From contig MNCI01020854.1 in the NCBI GenBank assembly GCA_015680685.1, forward strand, positions 1 to 64,000: DNA of 64,000 nucleotides, written 5' to 3'. A model generated the notes under the pieces. It made no database searches and had not been told where the DNA came from. It saw only the letters and a list, made by a program, of their open reading frames with translations. Both the position numbers and the translations under genes were made by a program. This document shows positions 10,881 through 19,198 of this stretch, in pieces (position 1 is the stretch's first letter; each line of letters starts with the position of its first letter). The DNA is from Gnetum montanum. Its lineage: Eukaryota > Streptophyta > Gnetopsida > Gnetales > Gnetaceae.

Positions 10881-12785
10881 TTAGCGCTAATGTGGCTAAC
10901 ACGTCCGCGATGGTGTTATCGTTTCGAGAGACGTGTTGCACATCAATGTTTTCGAATCGTTTCATTAAGTGTTTCGCCAAGTCACAGTATGGTTGTAGAT
11001 GTTGAGCTTTACACGTGTAAACGTCTGTAACTTGGTTTACAACCAACTGTGAATCCCCTCTGATTATGAGCTGTGTGATATCTGAAGCCAGTGTTGTCGC
11101 GAGACCTCTAAGGAGACCTTCGTACTCTGCTATGTTATTAGTATAGTGAAAATCGAAACGATAAGCAAAGGGTCAGATCTCCCCGGAGGGATAAGTGATG
11201 ATAGTGGCAGCGCTTCCTCCTCGAGAGGTGGATGCTCCATCAAAGTTTAAAAGAGCATCGTAGTCGTCAGGCACTGTATCTATCGTGTTTATACTTTTGT
11301 CGGGGAATTTAGGCTCTACGATCACTTGGTCATGCGTTGGTGATGCAGCCATTTGATTCGCTATGGCTTGACCTTTGACTGATGATTGTGTTACGTAGTA
11401 CAGGTCGAATTCGGCTATCATGGCTTTCCACTGGGCTATTCGACTTGTTTCGTAAATATTTCCTGTTATGGCTCGCAGTACATTGTCCTTACAGATTATG
11501 TAAACTTGATTACGGAAGAGGTAATGTCGCCATTTTCTTAGCAAAAAGACCAAAGCTAAGCATGACCTTTCCATGTCGTTGTACTTCTTCTCATGAGCAA
11601 CTAAGGCATGGCTCAAGTAATATACAGGGACTTCAGCTCCGTCATCTCGTTTCTGGTAGAGCATAGACGCGATGGACGATTCTGAAGTGGCAAGGTAAAT
11701 GTAAAACAGTTTGTTGTTTTGGGGCAGGTAGATCGTAGGCAGTTGGACAAGTGCTGTTTTGATATTTTCAAAGGCTTCCTGGCACAGCGGAGTCCATTCG
11801 AAATGGACATTTTTACGCAACAGGTGGTTCATAGGTATTAGTTTGTCCGTTAATTTTTCTACGAAACGCCTAATGAACTGCAATCGACCTTGTAGACCTC
11901 GAAGTTCGGTGAGGTTACTGGGTGGTTTCATATTGGTAATGGCCTTGACCTTATCAGGGTCCACTCGTATCCCTGCTTCAGAGGCTATGAATCCGAGCAT
12001 CTTACCTGTTTTGACGCCGAAGACGCATTTTTTGGGGTTAAGCCTTAGCTCATATTTTAGACAACGTTTTAAGACTAAGTCGAGATCTTGTACGTGTTGT
12101 TCGATTGTTTTTGACTTGACCACAATGTCATGTACATAGTCGTTGAGCGACCGTAGCATATAATCACTTAAGATGAACGTCATGGCTCTTTGATAAGTGG
12201 CCCCAGCGTTCTTGAGACCAAAGGGCATCATTGTGTAACAAAAAGTTCCCCATGGGGTCATGAAGGTAGTCCGGAGTTGGTGTTCAGGGTTTATGCGTAT
12301 TTGGTTATACCCCGAAAAGCCATCCATAAAGGACAACAAGGCGTGTCCGACAGTCGAATCAACGAGTTGATCGATGCTGGGCANGGTCAAGAATGATGTT
12401 GTGTTGGATAATCCTAGGATCTAGCCCGGGCATGTCCGTGTAAGACCAAGCGAATGCTTTCATGTTTTCCCTAAGCACATTCTGAATGTCTTGAGCCATG
12501 CGTGGTTGTAATAGCGTGCTTAATTTTAATATTTTAACTTCCCCATCAGGCATAGTAATGGGGGTTTCAACCAACGGGTTTTCAGTGATGTTTTCAGCTT
12601 CTATGTCACAAAACTTTGTCATGCCTTGGTAATTGTCTGTTGTTTGCTGTGTTGAGGCAACGACCGCGTCGTCCATTAGTGGACTTGAGTTGATGAAGTT
12701 TCTGTCAAAGTCTCGTGTAATGGCGCCATATGGTCCGTCGATGGTTAACGGTGCGGTTAGGTGCTGGCAGTCCATTGAGCTCATC
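10881..12785 (-). pseudogene. Gypsy reverse transcriptase and RNase H, inactivated (E1)
   Basis: This part of pol copies the element RNA into DNA and removes the RNA strand. An N-terminal linker (about 12360-12785) includes KAFAWSYTDMPG and QHNIILD. RT motifs follow: LLSFMDGFSGYNQI with the first catalytic Asp, FCYTMMPFGLKNAGATYQRAM, and the active-site box, which reads YVHD instead of YVDD (His codon 12130-12132). RNase H keeps its acidic set: NFDGAS, NIAEYEG, RGDSQLV and NTIADVLA. Lesions are a deletion of roughly 220 bases with a frame change at 12384, the YVHD change, and an in-frame TGA at 11173-11175 inside RNase H. Upstream, the frame opens at a good splice-acceptor context (12787-12788) rather than continuing into protease. 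Confidence 0.9.
12384..12384. other. Ambiguous base at a deletion junction in RT
   Basis: A single N sits exactly where the sense frame jumps from the NIILD motif to the LPSIDQLVDS motif. The RT block normally in between (ending in a VCVDFRDLNKA-type motif) is missing. E2 still has about 207 bases there. The coincidence suggests a gap or collapse in assembly, or a real deletion that is hard to polish. Confidence 0.7.
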
Positions 12786-12786
12786 C

Positions 12787-12788
12787 CT
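12787..12788 (-). other. Candidate sense-strand splice acceptor before RT (E1)
   Basis: On the minus strand, CTCTCGGTTTATTGACAG is followed by GGATGAGCTCAATGGACT, the start of the RT-side frame. E2 has a comparable TTGATATGTAG followed by GATTAGAGTATGGACT at 53347. Ogre elements are known to have an intron between protease and RT. I infer an equivalent intron here, which would remove the opposite-strand gene from the gag-pol message. No clear donor could be fixed. Confidence 0.4.
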
Positions 12789-12887
12789 GTCAATAAACCG
12801 AGAGTTGCGTGAGCAAAGGGATTGTTCCGTGTCTTTTGACGATTTTAGACTATGTGTACGTGTATAATGGTGGATTATCATCACACC

Positions 12888-12985
12888 TGGACGCATGGCA
12901 GTTTTATGCCTTACCGGGCAATGAGCGGATGGGGAAATGGCAGTTTAAGGCCGTACCGGGCCATCAGTGGTAATTTAAGCGAACG
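12888..12985. repeat. Hairpin-motif repeats between RT and the opposite-strand gene
   Basis: Units such as GCAGTTTAAGGCCGTACCGGGCC and GCAGTTTTATGCCTTACCGGGC (arms GGCC/GGCC and GCC/GGC) belong to the same motif family as at 9175-9510 and 18000-18290. Confidence 0.55.
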
Positions 12986-13159
12986 TGTAAAATGGGGTCC
13001 ATGGAGGAACCGGGACGTAATACTCTGCCTTCAATTGAATTTTAATTAATTTTAACAATAATTTTTTTTGGTTAGATTTTGGCAAAAAAGAAGGAAAAAA
13101 AGGCAAAACTACAAAAACGGAGCGATGACGGCGTAAGCGGTGGCGGCGTCAGCGTGCGC

Positions 13160-13167
13160 TATATAAA
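13160..13167 (+). promoter_or_regulatory. TATA box of the opposite-strand gene
   Basis: TATATAAA lies in a GC-rich setting 188 bases upstream of the proposed ATG (13355). This would place transcription start near 13190-13200 and give a 5' leader that already contains several AGCGTA-type motifs. It suggests the gene has its own promoter inside the retrotransposon. Confidence 0.6.
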
Positions 13168-13199
13168 GGATGAGGGGTCCATTTGTTCTATTTTCAACA

Positions 13200-13345
13200 G
13201 CGACAGCGTAAGGTGCGACCTATGTAAGCGTAAGCGTGAACTTCCTAAGCGTAGACGCCAAGAGATCCGAGCGTAGACGCTAGACTAAACCCAGCGTAGA
13301 CGCCAGACCCGAAGACAGTCGCCCAGCGTGCACTTAGACAGCGTA
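13200..13345. repeat. AGCGTA-type motifs in the 5' leader of the opposite-strand gene
   Basis: Several AGCGTA(A/G)(A/G) and AGCGTAGACGC copies lie between the TATA box and the ATG. They are half-site or single-change variants of the palindrome found in intron 1 and the LTRs. Confidence 0.6.
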
Positions 13346-13354
13346 AACACTGCG

Positions 13355-16300
13355 ATGGGCAAGGGCAAAGAAGTGGAAGGCCAAGGGAGGAAGGGTTCTG
13401 ACCTAACCTTCGCCGAAGAGACGGAGGCGATGCTGCAGGGCTTGCCTAGGCCGAAGATGTCGGAGTGGCCCGTGACGCCCTACGGGTAAGCCTTGATCTC
13501 TGTCTCTGTTATTGTTTTGGTTCTTTGGCGTAGACGATCGAGCATAGAGGGTTTGAGGGTTTCTTTGGCGTGCATGCCTGCGTCACTGCGCGGCGTAAGA
13601 CTATCGTTTTATTGGCCTGTTATTCAGCGTATTTTCTTGGCGTAAATCGTGTTTTGCGACGGCGTGTGCCGAGGGTTTGTTCAGCGTATACGCTGTACGC
13701 GTCGCTTGCATACTTTTTGGCGTGGTCTGTTGACGCTGACGGCGGGTTCAGGCGTATACGCTGAGGGTTTCTCCAGCGTATACGCTATGCGTGGGGGGAT
13801 TTCGGGCGTCAGCGTAGACGCTAAGTTTTGTAGCGTATACGCTGGGTTTAAGTGCTTGTAGTTTGCCCGGCGTATACGCTGAGTTTCAGCGTATACGCTA
13901 CGTTCGAATCGTGGTTTTGTTCAGCATACACACTCCGTACAGCGTATACGCTGGAGCGTGCATCATAGGCGTATACGCTCTGGATATAGCGTATACGCTG
14001 GGCGTAAGTTGTGTTTTTCGAAGTGGTTTGACGGGCGTATATGCTGTGTACAGCGTATACGCTGGGCGTGAATAGTTAGTTTATTTTTTGATTTTTTTGT
14101 TGTGATGCAAACTTTCATTTCATTGCAATTGGTTGCAGGGATAACAAACGTTTCCTCATAGTGGTTGAGCTTGTCGGGGTTTTAACGTGGGCAGGACCCG
14201 TTCAGGATGGCGATCTTCCCCCAGCTCTAACCGTGGATAATAAGGGAGTCTGGTTCAGGGAAGGCGCTGACGAATTTCTGGCCTTTCTGTTAACCAACTT
14301 TGAGGTGGTTATGTGGTCATTTTTTGATGAGGTGACTGGGCGCAATGTAGTTGATGCGTTACTGCCGGGAGCCGCAGAGGGTGTTGTGGTCTTCATGGAA
14401 GACATTGACGAGGGCTCGTTTGTTGATGAAGATAGTAATACTCATGGGCCCAAGTCAACACGTCCGTTAACGCGTGTGTGGGAGCTGTTGCCACCAGGGT
14501 TGGATTATATCAACAACACTTTGTTCATAGCTGCCCGCGCGCACACCCTATTTCAGAATCCTCCTAGCACAGTGTACAGAATAACGAGGTAAGACCGTTT
14601 GACTTTCTTGCTTCATCGATCGTCGTTTGATGTTAATTTTTGTTTTAACATGCGTTTATTTTCAGGCCAAAGACTAACCTAGATGGGACTCTGATTGAGG
14701 ACGAAGGGATAGCCCTCACTCACACAGCTCTAGAGGCCTTTATGACGGCTCCCACTCTTCGTGGGGCCATACTGGCTCAGACGAAGGGTTCGATGGTCCA
14801 CTTTCATGAGCAATTTTCTAGAGCCTTTGCAATGTGCAAAGCTCGTGGATGGCTACACGAGGACTGGACAGATGAGGGACCGGTCTTCCCTCATAGTTTT
14901 GGTAGTATCTCGAAATCTACCACTAATAGTGAGTAGTGGCATTTATTACATGCGTTAGTGGATTGGTTCAACTGTTTGGGGTGAGACCGATGTGATTGTT
15001 TTAATTTGTTTTAACAGTTGATGAACCCTTGGGTGGGGACCCTGTGACAACCGGACGAACTGAGACAACTTTGTCGATGAAGTTCGGGGGAGTAGAGAAG
15101 GCGCAGAAGTGGTTACGTAAGAAAGCCCCGCCGTCCCTCACTCGTTGCCTGGATGATGCAGGCCTTCTTGAGCTTTTCATAATGCCAAGTCCTAATATCT
15201 CAATTGGGGAAATGATAGGGATCGTGGACTCTTTCAATGAATCTGTCTCTCAGTACAGCACCCGGATTAAGGGTGTTAAGGTGGTGTTTCATCTGTCGCC
15301 TGTATTCTTTTCTAACTTATTCGGCATGCCGACAGATGGCCTGCCCATAGTGTTAGACAGGTCTCACAAAGAGCTCCAAACGATCCGTGAACTGGAGTCT
15401 TGGCTTGGTGTGACGAAAGGCACCAAGGGGTTCTCAATGCAGGGGAAGGCAAAGGTTGTTGAGGTGAACGAACTACATCCCTTGTTTCGAGCACGGGTGT
15501 TTCCCAAAACTCTTTCTCAGGTGCGGAGTTCTGGGGTGGAGGCCGTACGCATCATGCGGACGATTTTGGAAACTGGGATGCGGTACAATTGGGCTCAGTT
15601 TTTGTTAACGGGCATGCATAAGGAGATTGTGCGGTTGCGCACGAATGTCGAAGCACAATCGCACTTCACTTTTGCCTTCTTCGCCGGCTATCTTCGCCGT
15701 TTTGCCGAGTTCCTTGTGGTGCGTGCGAACAACAAGTTTGTCCTACGGGATCGGGGTCAACTATCCCGTTCGTGGGTCAAGCACTTGTACGCGACTGCCA
15801 AGTCACAGGACGCCCTGGAAGGTATTGATGAGTCAGTGTCTGTTACTACAGGGGAATCTTCCAGCGGTTCCATCCATACGCGAGACAGTCTAGGGATGGA
15901 GCCAGCGGGTGTACCTTTAACCGCCAGACGGGCAGAGCAGGTAATCAAGGAAATTGTTGGCAAAGCCAAATCGAAATTGAAGAGACCCGAACGCCCCACA
16001 GAACAAGTCGCTGAGATAAACCAGCCACACGTAAAGAAAATATGCTTCAAGATACCAGGTGAATGAAGCCCATCTACTTATCATTTTATCATTTTCGTTT
16101 ATATGTAACCCTTGCTTCAATTGCTTACGTTGTTGTTTTTGATCTGATGAAGTGAGGAAGCAGGCTTTAGAGACCATCAGAGAGGAGGAGGATACACACA
16201 CAGAGAAGAACAATGAGGAGGAAAGCCCGAAGAAGAGCCAAGGCGGGGGAACAGAGCCATTACCAGAGAAGACTACTGAAACTGCACCTTTAGACGACCA

Positions 16301-17733
16301 GGACGCTATCAACCAGATGTTCAGTAGCTTCCTCGAGGGTGACTTGGATTTGGGCGATCCCCCAGAAGGTGACAAGGATCAGGGTATGTCTTTGCTTTTA
16401 GTTGGTTTTTATTATATTAATTGTGACTCCTACTTTCTCTCTTTCTTATTTATTTATTTTCATGTTTTTGGCTTAGATGAAGGCAGCTATACCAGGACGG
16501 TACGGTTGGACGTTCCCATGAAGACGGTTCCCCCTGAAGGGACCGCTGAGGTTAGTTCTTCCCGTACGCATCAACCACTTATTTGGTCAAAGATGCCAAG
16601 TAAGTCGGATTTTGTGGATGGAATCGCGGAAGAAGTTATTGAGCATCTCCAAGAAGTCCATCCTGATATAGGTATGACTCGTTTAATGATTAGGAGCTTC
16701 CTGTCTTATTTGTACAGTCCTAACGTTTGTATTTTCTGCGTGGGCAGGCGCTAAACTAAGATGGGATCCTTCTGAGGGCATCAGCATGGAAAGCCTGACT
16801 ACACTCTCCCTAGAAGTGGAACAGGTGCCAAGGCCTATTTATGAAGGCGTTGCAGACAGCCTTGCGCACAATGCCAAGTCATTGTGGACTTGTAGGCGTT
16901 CCGTCGAACAGTTGAGGTTGGAAGTACAAGCAAAGGAAAAGGCACTCTTTGAAGTATCAGAGGAGCGTGACGATTTAAAGGCTCGATATGAGTTCGCCGC
17001 TGCTAGACTAAGTGGAGATCGTTCTTGGTGAACCTCGGAGATCACGTACACTAGATATTGGAACCTTTTAAACTGTCATGCGTCGCTAACTTGGAGAATA
17101 GCGGAATGCAAAGCTCAGGTGGATCTCCTGAACCTCAAGTGTCAAGATTGGAAGGCTTTCGCTTCCAAGGTTCGCAAGTGGGGTCAGGACAAGAAGAACC
17201 ATAAACATCAGTATAAGAAGTTGCTGAAGGAGGTATCTATTGAAAAGCGGCAGCTGGAGATGTTTGTGGAGGGTTTGGGCTTGCGTTCCGCCTTTGACAC
17301 CTTTGTCCAAAACACAACTGTGGAAATGGAATCGCCTAAGAGGGTCATCACAACTGCTTCTGGGGAGGTGTCGGTAGGTGAATTCCCTCTGAAACACCCT
17401 ACCTAGTCAGCGGTCGACAAAGGCAAGGCTTTGACAAACCTTAACCTAGGCCTGGGTGGGACAGATTGGGCTAGCGTCCCAGAGGAGGAGATCCTTCGTC
17501 GGCTAGAGTTTGGCTTAGGGGGATCCCCTATGGTAAGCGTTTTGCCTTTACGAAGTTAACTTATTGGATAAGGTTTGAAGTTTTATCATCTGCTCATTTT
17601 TATGTTGGTTGTTGATTTTTGGTGTTTTCAGCATGAAGGTGGTGATGATACGCACGAGGCTGGCCCTAGTAGAGTGGGGGCTCCTGATGCTGGTGGTCCT
17701 GAGGGAGATGATCCTCCTGTCACGGACGCTTAG
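13355..17733 (+). CDS. Eight-exon gene carried on the strand opposite to gag-pol (E1 accessory gene)
   Basis: Exons: 13355-13485, 14139-14588, 14666-14928, 15018-16058, 16153-16383, 16477-16671, 16748-17532, 17632-17733. All seven introns are GT-AG, phases agree, and the exons total 3198 bases (1065 codons plus stop). The start is the ATG that opens MGKGKEVEGQGRKG; the homologue in E2 begins with an equally basic MKRKAS. Exon 2 resembles an FCP1/NIF phosphatase without its catalytic residues. Exon 3 is a short helical segment and exon 4 a 347-residue domain of plant-retroelement type. Exons 5-6 are acidic linkers, exon 7 is a likely coiled coil and exon 8 a Gly/Asp/Pro tail. This copy has two in-frame stops, TGA 17029-17031 and TAG 17404-17406; the first would still leave about 864 residues. 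No known full-length protein is recognised. The same exon order is present in E2. Confidence 0.8.
13675..14070. repeat. Palindrome array in intron 1 of the opposite-strand gene
   Basis: About 13 copies of (A/G)GCGTATACGCT occur in 400 bases, most with the full 12-bp palindrome AGCGTATACGCT. Spacing is irregular (about 20-80 bases), unlike a simple tandem repeat. The array lies wholly within intron 1 (13486-14138). The same motif fills U3 of both LTRs and, in more decayed form, the gag leader. Confidence 0.85.
14139..14588 (+). other. Exon 2: catalytically dead FCP1/NIF-like phosphatase domain
   Basis: The exon reads FLIVVELVGVL, then FREGADEFLAFLLTNFEVVMWS, VVFMED, RPLTRVWE, and NNTLFIAARAHTLFQNPP. 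This order matches plant NLI-interacting-factor-type HAD phosphatases: a LLVVDLNG nucleophile loop, an FKRP..FL.F.F..F.VGVWSS block, a WD block, KPL...LWE, and an NTLLLDDSPYKALLNPP box. In this copy the nucleophile Asp is Glu and its partner is Val (VELVG), and the late Asp pair is Ala-Ala. E2 has the same lesions in kind (VIELVG at the loop, GHH in the late box). So the domain was probably captured from a host gene and kept as a non-enzymatic fold. The match is from motif order, not a computed score. Confidence 0.65.
15018..16058 (+). other. Exon 4: central domain, plant retroelement 'transposon protein'-like
   Basis: A single 1041-base exon. Core motifs are AGLLELFIMP, GVKVVFHLSPVFFSNLFGMP, YNWAQFLLTGMHKEIVRLRT and FAFFAGYLRRFAEFLV, then a Lys/Arg-rich C-terminus (KAKSKLKRPERP). 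The pattern of a short helical start, a V.G..V.F....I..LFG.P block, then helices recalls the uncharacterised 'putative plant transposon protein' domain of plant LTR elements. That resemblance is tentative. E2 retains the same blocks: AGLFDLFMVP, NDLFNVPNEG, AAYLRRFVEFLM. Confidence 0.55.
16748..17532 (+). other. Exon 7: coiled-coil-like exon with two in-frame stops
   Basis: The exon opens with GAKLRWDPSEG and contains charged heptads (VEQLRLEVQAKEKALFEVSE; later DKKNHKHQYKKLLKEVSIEK). The TGA at 17029 and TAG at 17404 interrupt an otherwise continuous frame; after both stops the frame stays open and is homologous to E2, so they are point lesions rather than the true end. In E2 this exon spans 45854 to about 39505 and is split by E3. 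Confidence 0.6.
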
Positions 17734-18292
17734 TGCTTTTGTAGTTTTGTTGTTTTTTCTTTTGTAGTGGTTTTTGCTGATTTAGTTGACATGGGGATTG
17801 TAACTGATAAATGCTGAGAAAAGCAGGCATTATTTGTACAACATTGCATAAATAATATATATATATATATATTTTTGTTGATTTTAAGTTATTTGCACAT
17901 ACAATACGACATTAAAAGGTTTTTGGGTTTGCTTTGCTGTTTTAAAGATGATACATTGAAGATAAAGGGTGTGTAGAAGGAAAACAAGGTACGCACGAGT
18001 TTGAGGCCATTTCGGGCCTCCATGCGTAGTTTAAGGCCATTTCGGGCCACATTGTAAACAAGTGATTTTTAGGGAAAGTGGATATTTCATAGTGGACCGA
18101 CCATTTCTGATCGTGGCTAGTTTTATGTCATTGCGGACATAATAGTTTAATGTCTTTTCGGACAGGGAGTGTTGTCATTTTTATTTTGTTTTTGCTGTTT
18201 ATTATTGTTTCTTTGTGTTTTTGGGTTTTATCGTAGTTTAATGTCATTTCGGACTAGTTATAGTTTAACGTCTTTGCGGACGATGAAGTTTT
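17734..18292. other. Gap between opposite-strand gene and protease
   Basis: The 3' flank of the plus-strand gene is T-rich with AATAAT-like sequence and a short (TA)n run at about 17852-17871. It then holds the hairpin motifs listed next. No coding sequence is seen on either strand, so the two convergent units end about 560 bases apart. Confidence 0.55.
18000..18290. repeat. Hairpin-motif repeats between protease and the opposite-strand gene
   Basis: At least seven units occur: AGTTTGAGGCCATTTCGGGCC, AGTTTAAGGCCATTTCGGGCC, ATGTCATTGCGGACAT, ATGTCTTTTCGGACA, ATGTCATTTCGGAC and ACGTCTTTGCGGACG. The central loop is near constant while the arms change together (GGCC/GGCC, TGTC/GACA, CGTC/GACG). 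Confidence 0.65.
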
Positions 18293-19198
18293 TCATTTTA
18301 GTTGTTTCTTGATTTTCTTCATTTTTTTGTCAGGGAGTGTATCGACCGGTATAATTTTGTATTCTCCGTCTCCTTCGCTGATCACGTTGAATGGAAATTC
18401 AGTCCAGGAGACGTCCGTTAAAATGTTTTCGGTATCGAGACTTTTGGGTGCCTCGGCGTTAGTTGTTGTTTCTGTGTTATTTTTCTCATGAGGTGACGCA
18501 TGCACAGTGTTAAACGCAGGTGTTTCGGCTCCAGGCTCTTGTCCCGTATTCGAAGGTTGACTATCCACCAGTTATGTTTTGTTTGAGTCCTTTTGACTAG
18601 GCTTGTCGAGTTCAACCTCAGAGCCTCGGTCCTCGTCTGTGTGCGATGAAATGAGGGGAGAGGCTGCTTCCCCTTGTATGATGATTTCACCACCCTCGTA
18701 GGGGAGGCGAATATCCTGATGTATAGGGGAGGACACGGCTCTCAGTTGGGCTAGCCAGGGTCTTCCTAATATTAGGTTGAATCCTGGCATTTCATCGACG
18801 ACAAGGAAGTCAGCGGTCGTGGGGAACTGGTCTCCTGCTACGAAGTCTAGGGTTATCGTGCCTTTGACTAATACGCGTGACCCACTGAAGGACTTTAAGC
18901 ATGTGGTTGTCGTAGGTGTGATTAGGTCAGTGAGCCCCAGTTGTTCAATGATAGGATATGGTACAACGTTGGTAGCTGCCCCATCATCCACGTGTACCCT
19001 ATGTATTTTGAATTGGTTTACATGTATAGTTATGAACATAGGGATTGTTGTTGCCTCGCTTGTCTTCTTGTCTACTTTGATGTTCTCATCATGGAAGCTC
19101 AAGGGCTTGGGAATGGCACCATGGGATGGATACATTAATACATGGATGGCCGGTTCGCTCGGAGGCAAGTTCTCGCTAACTGGGATTGACGTGAGCAT
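18293..19198 (-). pseudogene. Gypsy retropepsin (protease) of E1, broken
   Basis: This aspartic protease matures Gag and Pol. The active-site loop reads HVDDGAATNVVP, with DDG where D-T/S-G is usual; E2 has the same DDG, so it is a lineage feature. The fold continues through VKGTITLDFVAG and ends with NLILGRPWLAQLRAVSS, a protease tail typical of Tat-type plant gypsy elements. A TAA at 18569-18571 separates the domain from a C-terminal extension (WTEFPFNVISEGDGEYKI) that E2 also has. The reading frame ends at 18293, about 5.5 kb before the RT frame begins, so protease and RT are not one continuous ORF. Confidence 0.82.

Noticed and set aside
15757-16375. Long minus-strand open frames of 97 and 152 residues opposite exon 4 and exon 5
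   Set aside because: They are antisense shadows of the plus-strand gene. They cross an intron, have no motif, and are not continuous with pol.
16384-16476. Reading straight through introns 5 and 6 as one exon (frame open 16152-16754)
   Set aside because: The frame happens to stay open, but the intervening stretches are T-rich with a GTATGT donor and a TTAG or GCAG acceptor, and the splice phases fit the neighbouring exons.
17028-17101. An extra small intron that would remove the TGA at 17029
   Set aside because: The donor GTGAAC and the available acceptors give a wrong phase or recreate a stop. A point lesion is simpler. A weaker alternative (17012-17113) could not be excluded.
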